Positions 54,431-61,992 of a stretch of DNA of 64,000 bases are shown here, in pieces; position 1 is the first letter of the stretch; each line of letters starts with the position of its first letter. The position numbers and the translations under genes are program-made. Location of the stretch: the NCBI RefSeq assembly GCF_007828955.1, contig NZ_VIVR01000001.1:6014001-6078000 (forward strand), written 5' to 3'. This DNA comes from Kitasatospora atroaurantiaca. Lineage in GTDB: Bacteria > Actinomycetota > Actinomycetes > Streptomycetales > Streptomycetaceae. The notes under the pieces were generated by a model. It did no database searches. It was not told the DNA's origin and saw nothing but the letters and a program-made list of their open reading frames with translations.

Positions 54431-55660
54431 TCAGGCGGTCCGGACCTCTTTCGCGGACCGCGAGATGAGCAGGTGAAGTGCGATGGCCACGACCGCGATG
54501 ACGGCTCCGGCGATGCAGAACGGACGTACCGCCATGCCATGGCCGAGCAGGATCCCGCCGAGCCCGGCGCCGACCGCCTGCCCGAGGTAGATGCCGGAGG
54601 AGTTGAAGGAGATGACGACGCTCGGCAGCTCGGGGACGAGTGCGGTGAGGCGGTGGTTGTTGGGAGTGGCCACGGCCCAGCCGGCGGCGCCGTTGAGCGC
54701 CATGACGATCATGACCGGGACGATCGAGGTCGCGACGGTGAGCGCGGCGAGGGTGACGGCCAGCAGGCCGACGGCGAGCAGCAGGGTCCGGTGGGCCCCC
54801 CAGCGGTCGGTCAGCCAGCCGCTGCCGAAGGACCCGACCGTGCCGCCGATGCCCCAGACGAGCAGCGTCACCGCCAGCGAGGTCCCGGTGGTGTGGGCGG
54901 TCTCGCCCAGCACCTTGGCGATGTACGTGTAGACCATGATGCTGGACGCGCTGGCCAGCAGCATGAAGCCGACCATGGCGAGCACCCGGCCCCGGGCCAG
55001 CACACCGAGCCGGGCCGACATCGGTACGGCCGGCGGGATGGGCAGGTTCGGCAGGGTCGCCAGCAGCCCGAGGAGCGCGACCAGACCGACGGCGGCGACG
55101 AAGACCAGGCTCGCCTGCCAGGAGACGTGCTGGCCGATCGCCGTGCCGGCGGGCACACCGAAGACCGTACCGACGGTCAGACCGCCGAGGATCACCGCCA
55201 GCGCCTGCCCCCGGCGGGCCGGGCCGGCCAGCGCCGCGGCGGCGGCGGAGGCGTTGGGTGTGTAGAGGGCGGCTCCGAAGCCCGCCGCGACGCGGGCCGC
55301 GAGGAGTAAGGGCAGCGTCGGCGCGGCGGCCGAGGCGAGGTTCGCCACGACGAAGAGGGCCAGCGCGAAGGCCATGAGGGGTTTGCGTGGGAGCTTGCTG
55401 GTGAAGGCTGCCAGGAAGGGCGCGGCCAGGGCGTAGGTCAGCGCGAATGCGGTGATGACCTGACCGGCGGCGCTGGTGGATTCCTTGAGTCCGTGTGCGA
55501 TCTGCGGCAGGATGCCGGCGAGCACGAACGAGTCGGTACCCATCGCAAATGAACCGAGCGCGAGAACCGCTACCGGGCGGCCCCAGGTGGAGTTCGTGGT
55601 GTCCGAGTGCGGGGTTCCGCTTGCTCGGCTGTCATTCGGTGTCGTCTGCTGAGTGGTCAC
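54431..55660 (-). CDS. MFS transporter (drug/sugar efflux type)
   Basis: A 409-residue major facilitator superfamily protein with about 12 membrane helices. The GSFAMGTDSFVLAGILPQIA start (about 30-49), the loop 2-3 motif around SKLPRKPLM and the loop GWLTDRWGAHR fit the AraJ/Cml-type DHA1 efflux group. GTG at 55660 is the likely start; only one base separates a GGAG from it, so it may be translated poorly or from a leaderless message. Divergent from an XRE regulator gene; conserved pairs of this kind usually mean the regulator controls the exporter. Confidence 0.9.
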   Translation of the reverse strand: MTTQQTTPNDSRASGTPHSDTTNSTWGRPVAVLALGSFAMGTDSFVLAGILPQIAHGLKESTSAAGQVITAFALTYALAAPFLAAFTSKLPRKPLMAFALALFVVANLASAAAPTLPLLLAARVAAGFGAALYTPNASAAAAALAGPARRGQALAVILGGLTVGTVFGVPAGTAIGQHVSWQASLVFVAAVGLVALLGLLATLPNLPIPPAVPMSARLGVLARGRVLAMVGFMLLASASSIMVYTYIAKVLGETAHTTGTSLAVTLLVWGIGGTVGSFGSGWLTDRWGAHRTLLLAVGLLAVTLAALTVATSIVPVMIVMALNGAAGWAVATPNNHRLTALVPELPSVVISFNSSGIYLGQAVGAGLGGILLGHGMAVRPFCIAGAVIAVVAIALHLLISRSAKEVRTA

Positions 55661-55753
55661 ACTCCAAGCATGGAACGGATCGTTAAGCTGGTACAGAGGG
55701 CCGTTTATGCTGGTATAAATGGCACCAGGACAGGAGTTGAAGAGGGCGGTTTC
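55661..55753. promoter_or_regulatory. Divergent MFS/XRE promoter region
   Basis: 93 bp between divergent start codons and AT-richer than average. It contains two copies of GCTGGTA (55688-55694 and 55709-55715, 21 bp apart), a possible binding site of the XRE regulator, and TATAAAT just downstream that could form a -10 element for the plus-strand gene. Confidence 0.45.
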
Positions 55754-56584
55754 ATGGCAGGCATGACGCAACGTCAACACCTCGCAAGCTTCCTCAGGTC
55801 CCGCCGCGAGGCACTGAGCCCTCAGGACGTCGGGCTGGACCCGGGGCCGCGGCGGCGCACGCCGGGCCTACGGCGGGAAGAGGTCGCCCAACTGTCCGGA
55901 GTCAGTGTCACCTGGTACACGTGGCTGGAACAGAGCCGCGACATCACCGTCAGCCGCCAGGTGCTGGACAGTCTGGCGCACGCCTTACGGCTGACCGCCG
56001 CCGAGCGACGTCACCTGTTCACGCTGGCCGGCACCGCACTGCCCACCGAAGCGCCCCGGCGCATCAGCGTCAACCCCACCCTCAGGGCCCTGGTCGACAC
56101 CCTCGATCCCAACCCCGCGCACGTGATCAACTCGTGCTGGGACCTGCTCGCGTACAACCGTGCCTACGCGCGGCTCGTCGGGGGCCTGGACGCCCTGCCG
56201 GAGGAGGAGCGCAACAGCATCTGGCTGCTGTTCACCCGGCCCTCGATGCGTACGCTGCTGGTCGACTGGCAGCGTGAAGCCCGGGAGATCCTGGGGCAGT
56301 TCCGCGCCTCCGTCGGGCAGCACCCCGATGATCCTCGGACCAATGCGCTGATCGACGCGCTCACGGCCACCAGCCCCACGTTCGTGGCCATGTGGTCGGA
56401 GCACCCCATCCAGGCGTTCGCGCCCGCGATGAAGCAGTTCCGCCATCCGCGGGCGGGCCGGGTCGACCTCAACTACACCAAACTCGCCGTCGCCGAGGCC
56501 CCCCACCAGCATCTCGTGGTCTTCCTCCCGGCCTCACCCGAGGACGCCCAGGGCCTCGAACGGCTGGCGACGACAACGGGCTGA
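55754..56584 (+). CDS. XRE-family regulator with MmyB-like ligand-binding domain
   Basis: A 276-residue regulator. The N-terminal HTH (about 8-85; RRTPGLRREEVAQLSGVSVTWYTWLEQSRDI split across it) is the standard signature of the XRE/MmyB group, and the C-terminal region (about 100-265; INSCWDLLAYNRAYARLVG, then DWQREAREILGQFRAS, HPRAGRVDLNYTKL) is the MmyB-like PAS-type sensor, which in other actinobacteria binds fatty-acid-like ligands. ATG at 55754 is preceded by GAGGGCGG. It probably controls the divergent MFS gene. Confidence 0.92.
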   Translation: MAGMTQRQHLASFLRSRREALSPQDVGLDPGPRRRTPGLRREEVAQLSGVSVTWYTWLEQSRDITVSRQVLDSLAHALRLTAAERRHLFTLAGTALPTEAPRRISVNPTLRALVDTLDPNPAHVINSCWDLLAYNRAYARLVGGLDALPEEERNSIWLLFTRPSMRTLLVDWQREAREILGQFRASVGQHPDDPRTNALIDALTATSPTFVAMWSEHPIQAFAPAMKQFRHPRAGRVDLNYTKLAVAEAPHQHLVVFLPASPEDAQGLERLATTTG

Positions 56585-56595
56585 GGGCGCACCAA

Positions 56596-56681
56596 CAGGG
56601 GCGCGGGGCTCTGTTGATCAAATGCGTGCGCGACCAACCCCCATCCGCAGAAGGTTGGTCGCGCAGTTCCCCGCGCCCCTG
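56596..56681. repeat. Streptomycete-type composite intergenic hairpin repeat
   Basis: A nested inverted repeat: outer 13-bp arms (56596-56608 and 56669-56681, CAGGGGCGCGGGG/complement) enclose an inner 13-bp stem (56627-56639 and 56653-56665, TGCGCGACCAACC/complement). The right half matches the widespread GGGGCGCGGGGAACTGCGCG-type sequence found between convergent genes in many streptomycetes, while the left half is altered. It probably also terminates the convergent XRE and STAS genes. Confidence 0.7.
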
Positions 56682-56692
56682 AAAAGTTGCCC

Positions 56693-57013
56693 CTACCTGC
56701 TCGAAACCACCGTCATCGACCGGTCCAGCCCGCTGAGCCGCAGGGCGTGCCGCACCTGCTCGCCCGCACCGTCGATGATGACCTCCGTCCCGGGGCGGAG
56801 CTGCTGCTGGGCGAGTGCCAGGCAGCGAACCCCGGCCGCCGCAAGGGAGGTGAGCTCCCCGGCGTGGAGTACGAACCGCCGTACCGGCCGCTGCACGGCC
56901 TGGTCGACCAGCGACCGCAGGCGCGCGACGTCGCGCTCCTCCAGATCGCCGGCGAGGTGGAGGGCCGCGGTGGTGCCGGAGAAGCCGAGATATGCCTCGA
57001 AAGCCATGGTCAT
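56693..57013 (-). CDS. STAS-domain protein (anti-sigma-factor antagonist-like)
   Basis: A 106-residue STAS domain: ALHLAGDLEERDVARLRSLVDQAV near the start, then HAGELTSLAAAGVRCLALA, where a phosphorylatable Ser/Thr is expected (Thr-Ser at about 54-55), and VIIDGAGEQVRHALRLSGLDR at the end. STAS proteins of this type bind anti-sigma kinases in partner switching. Unusually its ATG overlaps the stop codon of the upstream glycogen debranching gene (ATGA), tying it to a carbohydrate operon. No anti-sigma kinase is adjacent. Confidence 0.87.
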   Translation of the reverse strand: MTMAFEAYLGFSGTTAALHLAGDLEERDVARLRSLVDQAVQRPVRRFVLHAGELTSLAAAGVRCLALAQQQLRPGTEVIIDGAGEQVRHALRLSGLDRSMTVVSSR

Positions 57014-59082
57014 GTCCTGTCGTCGGGTAGGGCGGCCAGCACGGCCACGGAGTGGTCGGCCAGCCGCAGGGTGCCTCCGTCCAGGGCCGGTTGGCGCCCC
57101 GGCGGGTGGCTGTCGGAGCCGGGGGTGGCACCGGTGTCCATGCACAGGTGCCACCGGGTGCCCGGCGGCGGTGCCGGCGGGTGCATGCTGCGCGGTCCGT
57201 CGCCGCTGTTCGCCGCGAGGAACACCGTGTCGGACCGCCCCTGCTCGTCCTGCTGGTGCAGCAGTACCGCCAGCAGGGTGGAGGAGGAGCTCCAGTCCGG
57301 CCGATGGGCCGTCTCGCCGTGCCAGCTCACCGGTGGGTGGCTCCAGCCCGCGGGCAGTTCGCCGCCCGGGTGGCGTGGTCGGCGCAGCACCGGGTGGGCG
57401 CGCCGGAAGGCCGTACAGTGCCGGACGAAGCGCAGCAGGTCCGAGTGCGTGTCGGTGTGCGACCAGTCGACCCAACTCAGTGGTGAGTCCTGGCTGTACG
57501 CGTTGTTGTTGCCCTGCTGCGTGCGGGCGATCTCGTCGCCTGCCAGCAGCATGGGGATGCCCTGGCTCATCAGCAGGAGCAGCAGGGCGTTCCGCTGCTG
57601 GCGCTGCCGCAGCCGTTGAACGCCGGGGTCGTCGGTCGGCCCCTCCTCCCCGCAGTTCCAGCTGTCCTCGTCGGGGATGCCGTCGAGGCCGCCCTCCCCG
57701 TTGGCCTCGTTGTGCCGGCGGTCGTAGGAGACCCAGTCGGCGAGGGTGAGGCCGTCGTGGCAGGTGATGTAGTTGACCGAGGCGGCGGTGCCGCGGCCCC
57801 GGTACAGGTCGGGGGAGCCGACCAGCCGGGTGGCGAACTCGCCTGCACTGCCCGGGCGTCCGAGCAGGAAGCGCCGGATGCCGTCGCGGTAGCGGCCGTT
57901 CCACTCGCTCCACCGGTCGTAGGCGGGGAAGGTCCCGACCTGGTCGACGCCGGTGGCGTCGGTGGCCTCGGCGATGAGCAGGCAGTCGGCCAGCACCGGG
58001 TCGTGGGCGATGGCTTCGAGCAGCGGAGGGTTGCGCAGCAGCCGGCCGTCGGTGCCCCGGGCGAGGATGGACGCCATGTCGAAGCGGAAGCCGTCGACGT
58101 GGTACCGGGTGACCCAACTGCGCAGGCAGTCAAGGATCATGGCCCTGGTCGTGGGGTGGTTGGCGTTGACGGTGTTGCCGGTGGCCGTCAGGTTGCGGTA
58201 CTCGCCCTCGGGTGTCAGCAGGTAGTAGGCGGACTCGTCGAGCGCGCGGAAGGACAGGGTGGGTCCCCGGTGGTCGCCCTCCGCCGTGTGGTTGAGGACG
58301 ACATCGAGGACGACCTTGATACCGGCCCGGTGCAACGCCCTGACGAGCTCCTTGAGTTCGGTGCTCGCGCCTGCCGGGGTGTGGTCCGTGGCGTAGGCGG
58401 CCTTGGGCGCGAAGAACCCGACGGTGTTGTAGCCCCAGTAGTTCCGCAGCGGGGCTCCGCTCTCCGGCGAGGTGTAGGTGTTGTCGGTCTCGTCGAACTC
58501 GGCGACGGGCAGCAGCTCCACGCAGGTGATCCCGAGCTCGCGCAGGTACGGGATCTTCTCCTGCAGGCCCCGGTACGTCCCCGGACTGCTCACCCGGGCG
58601 CTGGGGTGCCGGGTGAATCCGCGTACGTGGGCCTCGTAGATGACGAGATCCTCGGGTGCGAGGTCCGGGCGGGCGTCGTCTCCCCAGTCGAAGTCCTCGA
58701 CCACGATCTGGGAGCGGTACCGGGGACGATCGCCCCAGGGCCCGCTGCCGGCCAGCCCGTTGGCGTACGGGTCGAGGAGTACGGGGGAGAGCGCCCCGTC
58801 CGCTCCGGCGACCCGGAAGCCGTAGGAGACCAGCGCCGGGTCCACCCCGAGGACGGTCATGGTGAAGACCGACCCGACCCGGTAGCCGTCGGGGAACGGG
58901 AGTTCCGCGAGGGTGGCACCGGTGCCGGCGTCCATGAGGACCAGCCACATGCCCCGGGCCGTGCGGGAGCTCACCGAGAAGTTGACCCCGCCCGGTACCG
59001 GTGTCGCGCCGAGCGGGAGCGCCTGCCCGGGGCGTGTCCGGTACGACTGCGCGAGCCGGCCGGGCTCGGTGGCGACCGTCAT
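57010..59082 (-). CDS. glgX: GlgX-type glycogen debranching enzyme (GH13 isoamylase)
   Basis: A 690-residue alpha-1,6-glucosidase with an N-terminal CBM48-like domain (about 20-115) and the GH13 barrel. The catalytic residues are visible: nucleophile Asp335 (DGFRFDMAS), acid/base Glu372 (LIAEATDA) and Asp443 (TCHDG). IYEAHVRGFT and NYWGYNTVGFFAP are typical isoamylase/GlgX blocks. It hydrolyses branch points of glycogen or similar alpha-glucans. It overlaps the AGE-family gene upstream and the STAS gene downstream, each by 4 bp, so all three are probably translationally coupled. Not next to glgE, glgB or glgC. Confidence 0.94.
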   Translation of the reverse strand: MTVATEPGRLAQSYRTRPGQALPLGATPVPGGVNFSVSSRTARGMWLVLMDAGTGATLAELPFPDGYRVGSVFTMTVLGVDPALVSYGFRVAGADGALSPVLLDPYANGLAGSGPWGDRPRYRSQIVVEDFDWGDDARPDLAPEDLVIYEAHVRGFTRHPSARVSSPGTYRGLQEKIPYLRELGITCVELLPVAEFDETDNTYTSPESGAPLRNYWGYNTVGFFAPKAAYATDHTPAGASTELKELVRALHRAGIKVVLDVVLNHTAEGDHRGPTLSFRALDESAYYLLTPEGEYRNLTATGNTVNANHPTTRAMILDCLRSWVTRYHVDGFRFDMASILARGTDGRLLRNPPLLEAIAHDPVLADCLLIAEATDATGVDQVGTFPAYDRWSEWNGRYRDGIRRFLLGRPGSAGEFATRLVGSPDLYRGRGTAASVNYITCHDGLTLADWVSYDRRHNEANGEGGLDGIPDEDSWNCGEEGPTDDPGVQRLRQRQQRNALLLLLMSQGIPMLLAGDEIARTQQGNNNAYSQDSPLSWVDWSHTDTHSDLLRFVRHCTAFRRAHPVLRRPRHPGGELPAGWSHPPVSWHGETAHRPDWSSSSTLLAVLLHQQDEQGRSDTVFLAANSGDGPRSMHPPAPPPGTRWHLCMDTGATPGSDSHPPGRQPALDGGTLRLADHSVAVLAALPDDRT

Positions 59083-60905
59083 CGCCGGTCCTGGGCCGGG
59101 CGCAGGCGCACCTGGACGAGCTGCCGGGAGTCGCTCCTGGGCAGCTGCACGGTCATGCTCTCCGGGTCGAAGTTGCTGTACGGCGCGCCGTCGACGCGCA
59201 CCGAGTCCAGCACGACGCGCCCGGGAGGCAGTACGTCGGGGGCGACCCGGAGCAGCCCCTGGGGGTACTCGGCGTCGCTCCGGGGCCGGAACCAGAGGTC
59301 CAGCGGCTCGCGGTGGACCAGGAGCCGGGTGTACACCTCGGCGAGGTAGCAGAGCTCGGCCTTGTGGTACATGCTCATCGCATGGCTGCCCTTGAGCCGT
59401 TCGTTGCCGACGTGGTACGGCAGGCCCTCGGCGAGCACGGTGAAGTGCACGGCTCCCTCGTCGTGGTCGAGGAAGAAGGCGTTGTAGAAGGCGGAGGACT
59501 CACCGGCGTGCCGGAGGAAGTCCGCGTCCCCCGTGTGACCTGCCAGGGCGAGGTAGGCCAGGATGGCCTGCTCCTGCTGCCACCAGGCCTTGCGGTCGTG
59601 CCAGACGAAGGCGTGCCGGCCCTCCTCCGGGATGCGCTGGACCATGTCGTACCAGCCGCCGCGCTGCGGATCGCGGCCGACCTCCGGCATCGAGCGGCCG
59701 ATCTGCTGGGCCAGGGCGCGGTATTCGGACTTCGGCAGGGTGGCGTGCATCCGCATCAGGTTCCAGGCGATCTTCAGATTGTGTCCGACGACCGCGCGGT
59801 CCTGCTGCCAGCCCCAGCTGCGGTCCGGGGTCCAGTCCGCGTGGAAGCGCTCGTTGACGAAGGGGCTCCGCTCGTCCGAGCGGTCCGGCAGGTGGGTGAC
59901 GATCATGTCGAAGGTGTGTTCCAGCATCCGGCGGTAGTGGTCGTCGCCCGTGGCCAGGAACAGGTTGAACAGGTACGCGGGGGCGTGGTCGCCCACCGAG
60001 TTCCAGTTCTTGCGTGAGCGGTTCGGCCCGAGCGAGTCATGGTGCGGGCTGAGCGTCACCGGGTCGATGTGCGAGTAGTAGCCGCCCAACTTGCGGTCGG
60101 CGAAGAAGCGTTCGAAGAGGCGGACGGTGCCCTCGATGTCGGCGCGGATGGCCGGATCTCCGGTGAGCCGGTAGGTCTGGACGAGCCCGACCAGGGCGTA
60201 GATCTGTTCGTACGCGGGGACGGCGCGGTAGTCGTCACCGAACTCCGAGGCGAAGAGCTTGTGTTCGCGCGGCCCCTCGACGTCGATCCCGTGGTACCAG
60301 TACACGACGTCCTCGACGGGGTCGACGAAGCGCATGTGGTCGTGCAGGTACCGGGACCCGTGCTCGGCCACGTCGAGGAAGTCCTCCTCGCCGGTGAGCA
60401 TGAAGGCGGTGGCCATGCCGTACACCATCCGCGAGATGGTGTCGGTCTCCTGCACATGGCCCAGGGTCTTCTCACCACTGCTTCGGATCTCGGTCCGGTA
60501 GTCGGCGAAGTCGATCCGGGAGGTGCCGAACTGGGACCTGCGGTAGAAGCCGGCCAGCTGGCGCAGCTGGTCCGTCCACCACCCCGCCCCCTCGTACGGG
60601 GGGCGGTGGTCCGGTTCGCTCACGATGATGAGCTGGGTGGCCTGGAAGTGCAGACCGCCCTCGCGCGGGTAGACCGGGCCGTAACTGAACACGAAGGCGC
60701 CCGGGCGCAGGAGTTCGTCCAGGCGGCCGGTGGCGTCCTGGTAGGGCTGTCCGAGGTTGCGCAGCAGCTGCGCGTACGTGACGTCGGTGAGGTGGACGGT
60801 GACGCTGCGGCCGTCCAGGGTGCGCAGCCCGACCCGCGTCCCCTGGCGGTGCTCGACGTAGCCGGCGGTGCTGTCGGAGAAGGAGAAGCCGATCTCAGCG
60901 GCCAT
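59079..60905 (-). CDS. AGE-family (N-acylglucosamine 2-epimerase-like) protein with N- and C-terminal extensions
   Basis: A 608-residue protein, far longer than the usual 400-residue AGE epimerases. The (alpha/alpha)6-barrel lies at about 105-540, with GMATAFMLTGEEDFLD, EQIYALVGLVQTYRLTGD, GHNLKIAWNLMR (catalytic His expected here) and KAWWQQEQAILAYL. The first 100 residues form a beta-rich domain (FSFSDSTAGYVEHRQ, VFSYGPVYPREGG) and the last 70 another. AGE enzymes interconvert sugars at C2, such as GlcNAc/ManNAc, glucose/mannose or cellobiose. The substrate here is unknown. It overlaps the DJ-1 gene by 11 bp and glgX by 4 bp. Confidence 0.85.
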   Translation of the reverse strand: MAAEIGFSFSDSTAGYVEHRQGTRVGLRTLDGRSVTVHLTDVTYAQLLRNLGQPYQDATGRLDELLRPGAFVFSYGPVYPREGGLHFQATQLIIVSEPDHRPPYEGAGWWTDQLRQLAGFYRRSQFGTSRIDFADYRTEIRSSGEKTLGHVQETDTISRMVYGMATAFMLTGEEDFLDVAEHGSRYLHDHMRFVDPVEDVVYWYHGIDVEGPREHKLFASEFGDDYRAVPAYEQIYALVGLVQTYRLTGDPAIRADIEGTVRLFERFFADRKLGGYYSHIDPVTLSPHHDSLGPNRSRKNWNSVGDHAPAYLFNLFLATGDDHYRRMLEHTFDMIVTHLPDRSDERSPFVNERFHADWTPDRSWGWQQDRAVVGHNLKIAWNLMRMHATLPKSEYRALAQQIGRSMPEVGRDPQRGGWYDMVQRIPEEGRHAFVWHDRKAWWQQEQAILAYLALAGHTGDADFLRHAGESSAFYNAFFLDHDEGAVHFTVLAEGLPYHVGNERLKGSHAMSMYHKAELCYLAEVYTRLLVHREPLDLWFRPRSDAEYPQGLLRVAPDVLPPGRVVLDSVRVDGAPYSNFDPESMTVQLPRSDSRQLVQVRLRPAQDRR

Positions 60906-61512
60906 CGCCGGGCTCCTTCCCGGCGTCGAGCAGCTCGATCACCGAGCGGGCCAGCAGGTGGCAGTGGTCCACCGTCCGCGCCGTCACCAGGTCGTTGTCG
61001 ACGACCACGTCCTGGTTGGTGTAGACGGCGCCCATGTTCCGGACGTCGCCGACCAGGTTGTTGTGGCAGGTCACCGGGCGGTCGCGGACGAGCTCGGGGG
61101 CCGCCGACATCAGCAGCAGCCCGTGGCAGGAGAAGGCCTTGACCAGGCGCGGCAGCCGGAACGCGCGTCGCATGAGCTCCACGGCCGGGGCCGGCTGGTC
61201 CACGTCCTCGCTGTAGCGGAGCCGGTCGGCGACCATGCCCGAGGGCACCACCAGGGCGGAGAGGCGTGAGAGTTCGCCGTAGTCGAGGGTCTCGAAGTCG
61301 GCGCTGACGGTGACGGGGGCCCGGTGCTCGTGGCCGGTGAAGGTCAGTGACGGCTGACCCCACAGGCGGGTCAGCAGGACGACCTCGGCGCCCTCCTCGG
61401 TGAACCGGCGTCGGTAGTAGGAGATCTCGTCCTCGACGAAATCGCTCTCCATCAGAATGCCGATGCGCCTGCCGGTGAGGCGCTCCGGCCGGAGCGGCGT
61501 GTGCTGGGTCAT
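60895..61512 (-). CDS. DJ-1/PfpI-family protein (glutamine amidotransferase-like fold)
   Basis: A 205-residue protein of the DJ-1/PfpI superfamily. The nucleophile Cys129 with adjacent His130 is in AFSCHGLLLM, and the partner acidic residue is Glu22 in LMESDFVEDE, as in DJ-1-type proteins. Members act as glyoxalase III-like hydratases, deglycases, amidases or proteases. In this operon a role in handling reactive carbonyls from sugar or 2-oxo-acid metabolism is plausible but inferred. Start preceded by GAGGACACC. Confidence 0.88.
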   Translation of the reverse strand: MTQHTPLRPERLTGRRIGILMESDFVEDEISYYRRRFTEEGAEVVLLTRLWGQPSLTFTGHEHRAPVTVSADFETLDYGELSRLSALVVPSGMVADRLRYSEDVDQPAPAVELMRRAFRLPRLVKAFSCHGLLLMSAAPELVRDRPVTCHNNLVGDVRNMGAVYTNQDVVVDNDLVTARTVDHCHLLARSVIELLDAGKEPGDGR

Positions 61513-61536
61513 TGCGGTGTCCTCGAATCGTGTCGG

Positions 61537-61953
61537 TCAGACGCTGCTGAGCACCCCGGCCGGCGCGGGCTGCCGTACCACCACGCTGCGGATCCGGGGC
61601 GCCCCGGCCTGCAGCACCACCCACCAGGCCTGGTGGGCGGAGCCGAGGCCGGGGGGCGCCGGGGCGTCCGTGATGGTCACCTGGGCGTGGATCGGGGAGG
61701 CCAGGCGGATCCGGACGTCACCGCCGACCGGCCGCGCATCGGCCAGGCTCCGGGCGCCGGACTCGCGGTACCAGGTCTGGAACTCCCCGACACCGCGCAG
61801 GGTTCGGTCGGGCAGCTCCAGGAGCAGGCCGTTGGCCAGGTGGGGCAGCAGCTCGTCCATGGGCGCCTGGCGGGCGAGCGCCGTGCTCCAGTGGTCGACA
61901 AGCCGGCGGACGCTGTGGACCGTGAGTACGGACCGGGCGCGGGCTGAGGTCAT
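61537..61953 (-). CDS. NTF2-like (SnoaL-type) protein
   Basis: A 138-residue protein with an NTF2-like plan: N-terminal helices (VHSVRRLVDHWSTAL...LLPHLANG), a strand with GVGEFQTWYRES, and C-terminal strands (HAQVTI, HQAWWVVLQ, RIRSVVV). Its sequence is well diverged from the four NTF2-like domains of the GMC operon. A ligand-binding or accessory role is likely. It lies 24 bp upstream of the DJ-1 gene and 39 bp downstream of the TPP enzyme gene. Confidence 0.75.
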   Translation of the reverse strand: MTSARARSVLTVHSVRRLVDHWSTALARQAPMDELLPHLANGLLLELPDRTLRGVGEFQTWYRESGARSLADARPVGGDVRIRLASPIHAQVTITDAPAPPGLGSAHQAWWVVLQAGAPRIRSVVVRQPAPAGVLSSV

Positions 61954-61992
61954 GGGGGTGCCTTCCTCCGATGAGCGGTGGGCCGGGGCGGG

